A stretch of 64,000 nucleotides of DNA from Emydura subglobosa. Lineage: Eukaryota > Chordata > Testudines > Chelidae. The stretch lies in contig ML680053.1 in NCBI GenBank assembly GCA_007922225.1, positions 16,685,877 to 16,749,876 of the forward strand, read 5' to 3'. Below the pieces are notes generated by a model. That model was not told the origin of the DNA, did no database searches, and saw only the letters and a program-made list of their open reading frames with translations. This document shows positions 57,546 through 64,000 of the stretch, piece after piece (within the stretch, counting starts at the first letter, position 1; each line of letters opens with the position of its first letter). The position numbers and the translations under genes are program-made.

Positions 57546-57613
57546 CCCTTCAGTGAGGGGCGACTGAACCTGAGTTTCCCTCATCCAAGGCAGGTGCTCT
57601 GACCAGTGCTAGC
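57546..57613 (-). repeat. tRNA-like SINE head, convergent with the previous one
   Basis: On the minus strand 'ctagcactggtcagagcacc' (A box) and 'tcaggttcagtc' (B box, 57562-57573). The 3' sides of the two modules meet at about 57545. Confidence 0.55.
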
Positions 57614-57619
57614 TTTAAA

Positions 57620-58641
57620 GTGTAACCCTTCTGCCAGACCGCGTCAGCAGCAGCAAGGGCCGGGTTCTATATCTAGGGGTCCCTCTCAATGATACAACAC
57701 CAAACTGGCTCGAGCCCCCACCCAGTCACCTGGGAAATCACACACTATCCCCTGGGTACCCTCCAAAGGGCAATATTTCCCCTCTCGCAAGCACAGAGTC
57801 TGAGTGTAGAAAGAAACCTTTTAATGGCAAAATAGAGATAACACCGCACTGGTTTGGGAAACTGTGCGAACAGAGTTCATGAACTCAATGGGCCCAAACC
57901 CATCCCATTCGCCTCTCCCTTCCTTCTTGCCCCTGTACTGACCTTCGTAGTTGCAATATCCACCTCTCAGGTGTGGCTCCACCCCGTATGCCGCACCGGT
58001 CCAACACAGGCTTGTCCAGGCCCCCTCTGCTGCTGTCTCCTATCGCCTGTGGGCCTCACTGAGTCCCCCACCGCTGGCAACGACCACACCAATCTCCCAC
58101 CGACTGCTGGCACCAACCGCGCCTGGTTCCGCCGACCGCTGGCTGCCCTGGGCTGGCACCGACTGTGCCGGCTCCTCCGCCAACTGCTGACCGCCCTGGG
58201 CTGGCACCGACTGTGCCGGCCCCCCTGTTGACTGGGCTGGCACCGACTGTGCTAGCCTCCCCCCAGAGTTGCCTGTTCCCCCTCAGCTCTGTTAGTGGTC
58301 AGGCAAAGTTTTCCAGATCCTCTATCTGGTTTAGCTCTTAGTGATTTCAGCTCCTAATGATTTCAACTCCTAGCAATTTCAGCTTATAGGTAAACCTTCT
58401 GCTGTCATACAGGAAACGTCCTTGCTTTCAAGAAACAAAAGACTCCAAGGTGAGTCATTAAGTCTACCTTCTAACAATGGGAGGCGAGAATCACTCCCTG
58501 CCATGTAGGGGAGGGGCAGCCTTTTCACTTAGCCCCAACAATCCCAATAGGAGACTTCTCCACCTTTTCCAGGCTGGAAACATCGGCCTGCCACCCTTGG
58601 GGAGCTCTGTCTAGTTTGGGGTGAAGTGTTCTATCATAACA
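57620..58641 (-). mobile_element. LTR-like block, minus orientation
   Basis: Starts TGTAACCC and ends ATAACA, fitting TG...CA. On the minus strand 'attaaaaggtttctttcta' near 57810-57828 could be a polyadenylation signal of ATTAAA type. The size (about 1,020 bp) suits an LTR. No target duplication or coding text seen. The Pro/Ala-rich 125-codon frame at 57854-58231 is low-complexity and not a gene. Confidence 0.45.
58100..58260 (+). repeat. Small minisatellite, 'ctgggctggcaccgactgtg' unit
   Basis: The 20-base unit occurs at 58148, 58196 and 58232 (spacings 48 and 36, both multiples of 12). Looser copies ('gactgctggcaccaaccg') lie just upstream. Confidence 0.8.
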
Positions 58642-58899
58642 GACTAAGCACAGTTTTGCTGACATCTGTTCATACAATTGAAGGACAACATTTCATTACC
58701 CCAGCAGTTAACACAAAAGTGGTTTGTAACCCAAACCCAGCCCTGCTAACCATTTCCCATTATGCTCCGCACCTAGGTAAATTATGCTAAGTACTTAATT
58801 GTACTCATGCAGATACAAAGCCCATGCAAATAATGTGCCCCCCTTTACTCCGACATTCAGACCTTGCTTACAAAAGTTATAAGGCAGGCAGTAACAGCA

Positions 58900-59340
58900 G
58901 CACTGCCTCCTCTTCCTCTCCCTCAGGTTTGTGTGGTGCACCTGCCTCAGTCATTCTCCCAAGAAACCACTTAGGCACCTTACTCCAGGAGAGGGGTTCC
59001 CAGCTGTGGATTGCTAGCAAAGGTAAGTGCCTTCCTGCAGCCTGGATTTAGGCACCTAACTCCATGAGAGGGGAGTGGCTTAAGATACACCCCACTCCTG
59101 GGGTATCTCCCCTTGGCTAATTTAGACAGCTCCCCACCTAGCGTGCTGGCTTTGTGAATCCCATCCTAAGGGGCCTGCCTCTCTCCACTCAGGCCTTGCG
59201 GATCGCAGTGTTGTTTCTGTAATTTTCTAAGTGCCTAAAAGTTAGGCTTCGCTCTGTGTCGCAACAACCACGTCCATTTGTGGATCCAGGCTTAAGTCAC
59301 TTTCGAAAAGGGGGCTTAGGTACTTTTGAGAATCTTATCC
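58900..59340 (-). repeat. Second copy of the composite repeat at 1820-3080
   Basis: Inverse-complement similarity: 'gagaggggttcccagctgtg' here versus 'cacaactgggaacccctcta' at 2109; 'gtgcctaaaagttaggct' versus 'cttaacttttaggtacg' at 1879; 'cccacctagcgtgctggctt' versus 'ccacatgctaggcaggga' at 2007. 'aagtcactttcgaaaagggg' ends it in the same palindromic style. Confidence 0.65.
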
Positions 59341-60034
59341 GACAGCTGTCTTGGAAAAGAACAATAAACACTGTCAGACTTTTCTCTCCATTTTCATAGT
59401 ATGAAAATTACATCACATTGTCAACAGATTAGCAAGGAAGAAATAAGTGAAAGGTCACTGCTTCATGCCCTGTGTACTTAAAGCTCTTCTCAAAATAGCT
59501 CTTGAAAATGCTTCTTCATGCAGAGACATTTCAATTACAAGCTCAGCAAACTATATTTAGAGGATTACTTTCCAATTCTTTATTTCAAATTAAAACTAAT
59601 TCCTACATTACATTTTGCTTACTAATTAGATAGTTAATGCAAAACTTACTGTCTCTTGACTCTTTCAGATAACTGAACTGAATACAAGGAGTAGAAGGTA
59701 TGAAATGGTATGAGTATGGAAGTACTTGCTTACAACATTCAATCAGAAACATCAAAACTTAGATAGCAATTTTTCCACAATACGAGCACATATTTTAATG
59801 GTCCATATGAGCTACCACTATTAGTATTTCCTTTATCATGTTCAGGTTTCAGTATCAAGTCTTCCTGTTGTTTAATAATCTGATTATCATTGAAGTTATG
59901 CCCTTAAAGCTTCAGGTCTCAATTCAAGTAGATCCCTGAATTTTTAAATGATGACCTTTGATGGCAAATCTACATGATTTCAAATATATCTACTACTATA
60001 ATCAGATTGTTTGGGAGAGATCTGAATCAGAATT
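59341..60034. other. No recognised feature
   Basis: AT-rich, no gene or repeat recognised. Confidence 0.35.
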
Positions 60035-60036
60035 GA

Positions 60037-60075
<39 letters not shown>
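60035..60075 (+). repeat. (GAAA)n microsatellite
   Basis: About ten GAAA units. Confidence 0.97.
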
Positions 60076-60194
60076 GCCTAATTAGATGTAGTGCCAAAGG
60101 GGTACTTCTTTTGCCTGCACATACTAAACCTCGGAATATATCATTTACATTAAAAAATTATTCATTTCCCTGTTAACATACTTAGAAACTGACA

Positions 60195-60345
60195 GCATAC
60201 TCCAATGGTTAATGCCATAGCCTGGGTGTCAGAAGACCTAGATTCAATTCCACCATTGCATTGCTGCTCGACAGTGGACAAGTTACTTTTGCGCCTCATA
60301 AAATGGGGATATATTTTTCTCTAAGTAAGATGATTTAAGATCTAT
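60195..60345 (+). repeat. MIR-type SINE
   Basis: tRNA-like head 'tggttaatgccatagcctgg', B-box-like 'agattcaattcc', then 'gacagtggacaagttacttt' and 'cctcataaaatggggatata', in the order of a MIR core. Confidence 0.7.
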
Positions 60346-60815
60346 GGCTGAAAATAATCACTATTTAAGTGACAAGGGTTATTGAATTACTAAAAAGATT
60401 TTTTTCGTTTGTTATCCAAAATTAAGATGTTTTCATATTTTCACTTTGCAGATCTACTAAAACAGATCTAAAGAATATGGCTATTTAAACAGTTAAGGTG
60501 TTTTCATTTTGGTGGTTTTGTATTTTTGTTTGAAAGGAGAGCGAATTCCTAGCTCTCCAATTAAATCTCTTGTGTAGCTGTTGGATTTGTACAGCAATAC
60601 ATTTACAGCATATGCTTCTGAAAAAGTATGTGGCTTAAGCAACATCTAGTGGTTAATACTGAACAAGCAGCTAGTCACATTCATTTTTAAAATTCAGTGT
60701 TTAGATAATAAGGGCAAGGATTTGGGTAAATTCCACAATATGCTTTCTGTAATCAATATTTAAAGGAAAGTTTGCTAGAAAAACAAAGCTACATGTGTAC
60801 ATGCACTCACGGTCA
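60346..60815. other. No recognised feature
   Basis: AT-rich; no gene or repeat recognised. Confidence 0.35.
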
Positions 60816-60818
60816 TGC

Positions 60819-61843
60819 TGTCTGGAGTGGCTCACAACTGTGAGTGCTTACTTCAGACCAGCTTGTCAAAAACAGGGCAGACCCAAACTGGTGGGCCAGT
60901 GTGTTCTATTATTAGATTCCACCAACCCAGTAGCAAATGTGAACTCCCAAAGTACTACAAAAGACTTACAATAGAGTCACAGACCATCCCCTTAGCACTC
61001 CAGTCTATCCTGCCACCCAGGCAAGCTGGACTCTGTGATAAATGGTCACTTACACCAAAAAGTCACAATATTCAGGTTATACCCTGTCCCAAGAGACCAG
61101 TTACTCACCCTGTCGCTTTGCATCCTAGATTTCACACCAAAGACAATATTGGTAGCCAATTCTATAGTAAACTAACTAAAGGTTTATTAGCTAAGAAAAA
61201 GGAATGAGATTTATTAAGAGGTTAAAGCAGGAAAATATATACATACAGGTGAGTCACTGTCTATAATTTCAAAAGGTAGCAGAGATGTAGTAATCTGCCA
61301 GTTTTCCAAAAGTCTTTTAGGGCTACCTGAGTAACTCTGGGTATCTCCATCTTCTTGTTCGGTTATTCTGCCCTGTTAGAATCCAAGCAGACCCGAGAGG
61401 AAGTTTTTTTTCCTTGTGTCCATACTTACAGCTTCTTCTCACAGAAAAACAAGTTGACAGTTCAGGTACTCACGTGGCCTCTTTGATGATGGAGAGAGGG
61501 GAATGCATTTACTGATGCCTATGCCTTGGACAGTGTCATATTCACTATCTTCAGTACAAGATGGCTGAAAAGGTGAAACAAGCTATATTAACAGTCACAC
61601 TACACAAACAAGAGCAGTTCGTCACCTGAAGGAACAAGATTTCTTTAACAAAAACTGCAAGGGAAATTCCTTTATTTATATTGGTTAAGTCATTCCCTCT
61701 TACAACCAGCATTTCCAGAAGAAAGCTCCTTACACAGGAAATGGTCACATCTTCCCCAGCAGAGGGTTTGAGTGAGCACATTCTCGCTGGTTTTATGGAT
61801 ATCACTATTTCACCCCTAACAAAAGCAAAAGTGTTGGGAGACA
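60819..61843 (-). mobile_element. LTR-like block, minus orientation
   Basis: Ends TGTCT (60819) and AGACA (61839-61843) are inverted, TG...CA type. On the minus strand AATAAA signals occur near 61177-61190 ('aataaaccttta') and 61210. Size 1,025 bp. Flanks 'catgc' and 'ctatg' do not match, so a target duplication is not shown. The 130-codon frame at 60815-61207 has no known domain. Confidence 0.5.
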
Positions 61844-61849
61844 CTATGC

Positions 61850-62397
61850 TATCTAAATTAAGGATTCTACTATTGCTACTACGGATTTATCTGACCCAGT
61901 GGTGTGGTGGTGAAGTTTTTTAAAAGTTTCTCTACTATGGACAGGCCTTATTATGTGGTCCCTTCTTGGCAGACCTTTATCTCCACTAGAAAGCTATACC
62001 TCTTTAACTATATGGTATAATTAAGTGACACAACTCCCTAGATACGGTTGTACTGATACAACTATGCTTGTAGTGATATAAACTTATCCCGTACAAGAAG
62101 GATATAACTAATTCACAAAGAAAATCACACCCCTAAGCAAAACAGCTGTATTGGTAAAACTTTAAAGAGAAGACTAGGCCTAAATGTGGCAGAGTGGAAG
62201 AGGATCAGGAACTGGAGAAATTTAATTCTAGCCTTTTTTGTGGTAGTGTGAAGTTTTGAGTGCATAAATGGAAGAGGGGAAATCTATAGATGCTGTGACA
62301 TGTTAAATTTATGCAAGTACTTGCCTGAGATAGCTTATCTCAAACTGCTAAACCAAGTTCACCAAGCATAGCTTGCTTTAGATCGTCACAAGACCTT
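61850..62397. other. No recognised feature
   Basis: A loose inverted pair ('ggacaggcctta' near 61939 and 'gactaggcctaaa' near 62172) hints at a decayed MITE; otherwise nothing. Confidence 0.3.
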
Positions 62398-63729
62398 AGA
62401 ATCATAGAATCATAGAATATTAGAGTTGGAAGGGACCTCAGAGGTCCTCATCTAGTCCAACCCCCTGCTCAAAGCAGGACTAACCTCAGCTATATCATCC
62501 CAGCCAGGGCTTTGTCAAGCCTCATCTTAAAAACCTCTAAGGATGGAGATTCCACCACCTCCGTAGGTAAACCATTCTAGTGCTTCACCACCCTCCTAGT
62601 GAAAAACTTTTTCCTAATGTCCAACCTAGACCTACCCCACTGCAACTTGAGACCGTTGCTCCTTGTTCTGTCATCTGCCACCACTGAGAACAGCCTAGCC
62701 TCATCCTCCCTGGAACCCCCTTTCAGGTAGTTAAAGGCTGCTATCAAATCCCCCCTCATTCTTCTCTTTTGCAAACTAAACAAGCCCAGTTTCCTTAGCC
62801 TCTCCTCATAAGTCATGTGCTCCAGCCGCCTAATCATTTTTGTTGCCCTCCACTGTACTCTCTCCAACTTGTCTACATCCTTTTTGTAGTGGGGGGCCCA
62901 AAACTGGACACAGTATTCTAAATGCGGCCTCACCAATGCCAAATAGAGGGGAATAATCACTTCCCATGACCTGCTGGCAATGCTCCTCCTAATGCAACCC
63001 AATATGCTATTATCCTTCTTGACAACCAGGGCACACTGCTGACTCATATCCAGCTTTTTATCCACTATTACCCACAGGTCCTTTTCTGCAGAACTGCTGC
63101 CTAGCTCGTCGGTCCCCAGTCTGTAACTGTGCATGGGATTCTTCCTTGCTAAGTGGAGGACTCTGCACATTTCTTTGTTGAACTTCATCAGATTTCTTTT
63201 GGCCCAATCCTCCACTTTGTTTAGGTCCTTCTGTATCTTATCTACCTTCCAGAGTATCTACCACTCCCCCCAGCTTAGTGTCATCCGCAAACTTGCTGAG
63301 GATGCAATCTACCCCATATTCCAGATCATTAATGAAGATGTTGAACAAAACCAGCCCCAGGACCGACCCCTGGGGCACTCCGCTTGTGACCGGTTGCCAG
63401 CTAGACATGGAGCCATTGGTCACTAGTCGTTGAGCCCTATGCTCTAGCTAGTTCTCTATCCATTTTATAGTCCATTCATCCAACCCATACTTCTTTAACT
63501 TGCTGATAAGAATACTGTGAGAGACAGTATCAAAAGCTTTGCTAAAGTCAAGGTATATCACATCCACCGCCTTCCCTACATCCACAGAGCCAGTCACCTC
63601 ATCATAGAAAGCAATCAGGTTGGTCAGGCATGACTTTCCCTTGGTGAATCCGTGTTGACTGTTCCTGATCACCTTCCTCTCTTCCAAGTGCCTTAAAATG
63701 GATTCCTTAAGGACCTGCTCCATGATTAG
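62398..63729 (-). mobile_element. CR1 LINE with reverse-transcriptase C-terminal half, best copy
   Basis: Read on the minus strand from 63723: '[20 protein letters not shown]', '[20 protein letters not shown]' and '[16 protein letters not shown]' (first catalytic Asp, residue 59 of the open piece). After a stop near 63446 come '[11 protein letters not shown]' and '[13 protein letters not shown]' (F-A-D-D site intact, about 63270-63310). A frame change near 63235 leads to 'MEDWAKRNLMKFNKEM' and a 212-codon piece to 62577 with 'VRPHLEYCVQFWAPHYKKDV' and '[17 protein letters not shown]', then TAG where Trp is expected. The tail is 'attctatgattctatgattc'-like at 62398-62420. Only a stop, a frameshift and a last-exon stop break it: the youngest-looking LINE in the window. 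Confidence 0.95.
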
Positions 63730-64000
63730 GACAAGCCATGTTGCAACATAACTGATTCAGGGATGAATTGGCTATGTACAAAATTCCTCATTGAAACAAT
63801 GGGAAAAGGAATACTTTCCCCACCTTTGCAGAATTCAAAAACCTGCAGGATTTTTGCTGAAAATTTTAACTGGGGTAAAGACCTAGCATGGAAAATTTCA
63901 ACCCCAAAAGGAACATATTTATGAGTTTTGAGCAACTGGAAAAGTGGGATTTAATGGAAGTTAAAACTCAACTTCCACTGCAAACTTTCACTAACTACAA
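63730..64000. other. No recognised feature
   Basis: AT-rich window end with no gene or repeat recognised. Confidence 0.35.

Noticed and set aside
57854..58231. 125-codon Pro/Ala-rich plus-strand frame
   Set aside because: Translation of a minisatellite in an LTR-like block.
1..64000. CRISPR arrays, operons or bacterial-type regulation
   Set aside because: No regularly spaced direct repeats with unique spacers; the repeat content is clearly vertebrate.

Overview
The window looks like intergenic or intronic DNA from a non-avian sauropsid, most likely a turtle (a crocodilian is the main alternative). The basis is the repeat fauna: many 5'-truncated CR1 LINEs ending in the 'attctatgattctatga' type of tail, an L2-clade LINE, MIR/CORE-type SINEs, PIF/Harbinger, hAT and Tigger-like DNA elements, solo LTRs, and dozens of short palindromic MITEs. 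The species call is inference. I see no intact host protein-coding gene, no structural tRNA or rRNA gene, no operon and no CRISPR array. Almost every open frame is short and falls inside decayed transposon sequence.

Layout. 1-4.2 kb: a CR1 3' end, then a composite palindromic repeat with tRNA-like modules. 4.26-9.15 kb: a solo LTR (minus strand) split by a nearly complete 3.8-kb Harbinger transposon that carries a broken Myb/SANT-like gene (+) and a broken DDE transposase (-), convergent. 9.2-16 kb: MITEs, a SINE fragment and one 154-codon frame of unknown origin. 16.2-17.2 kb: an hAT element with 8-bp target duplications next to a SINE that is itself split by a MITE. 18.7-25.9 kb: a SINE, a CR1 with a nested palindrome, short palindromes and a long GT microsatellite containing an assembly gap. 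26.7-27.8 kb: a CR1/L3-like LINE with reverse-transcriptase remnants.

29-38 kb: SINEs, a Harbinger-type MITE, an hAT MITE with 7/8 target duplications, a plus-strand LTR-like block and a GC-rich MITE. 38.8-45 kb: several CR1 ends on both strands. 44.8-46.2 kb: two copies of one GC-rich MITE family. 47.5-49.1 kb: a Tigger-like element (TA duplication) and an hAT MITE (8-bp duplication). 49-53.2 kb: CR1 ends and an L2 LINE split by a CR1. 55-57.2 kb: a LINE 3' end and a non-autonomous Harbinger of the same family as the 5-9 kb element. 57.5-62 kb: a convergent tRNA-like pair, an LTR-like block with a small minisatellite, a second copy of the composite repeat and another LTR-like block. 62.4-63.7 kb: the best CR1 copy, with most of the reverse-transcriptase C-terminal half.

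The value of the window lies in its nested insertions, which give a relative order of transposon activity, and in the density of self-complementary short repeats. I found nothing that supports a new host system. Family names for many repeats are from recognition by eye; a repeat-library search would be decisive.
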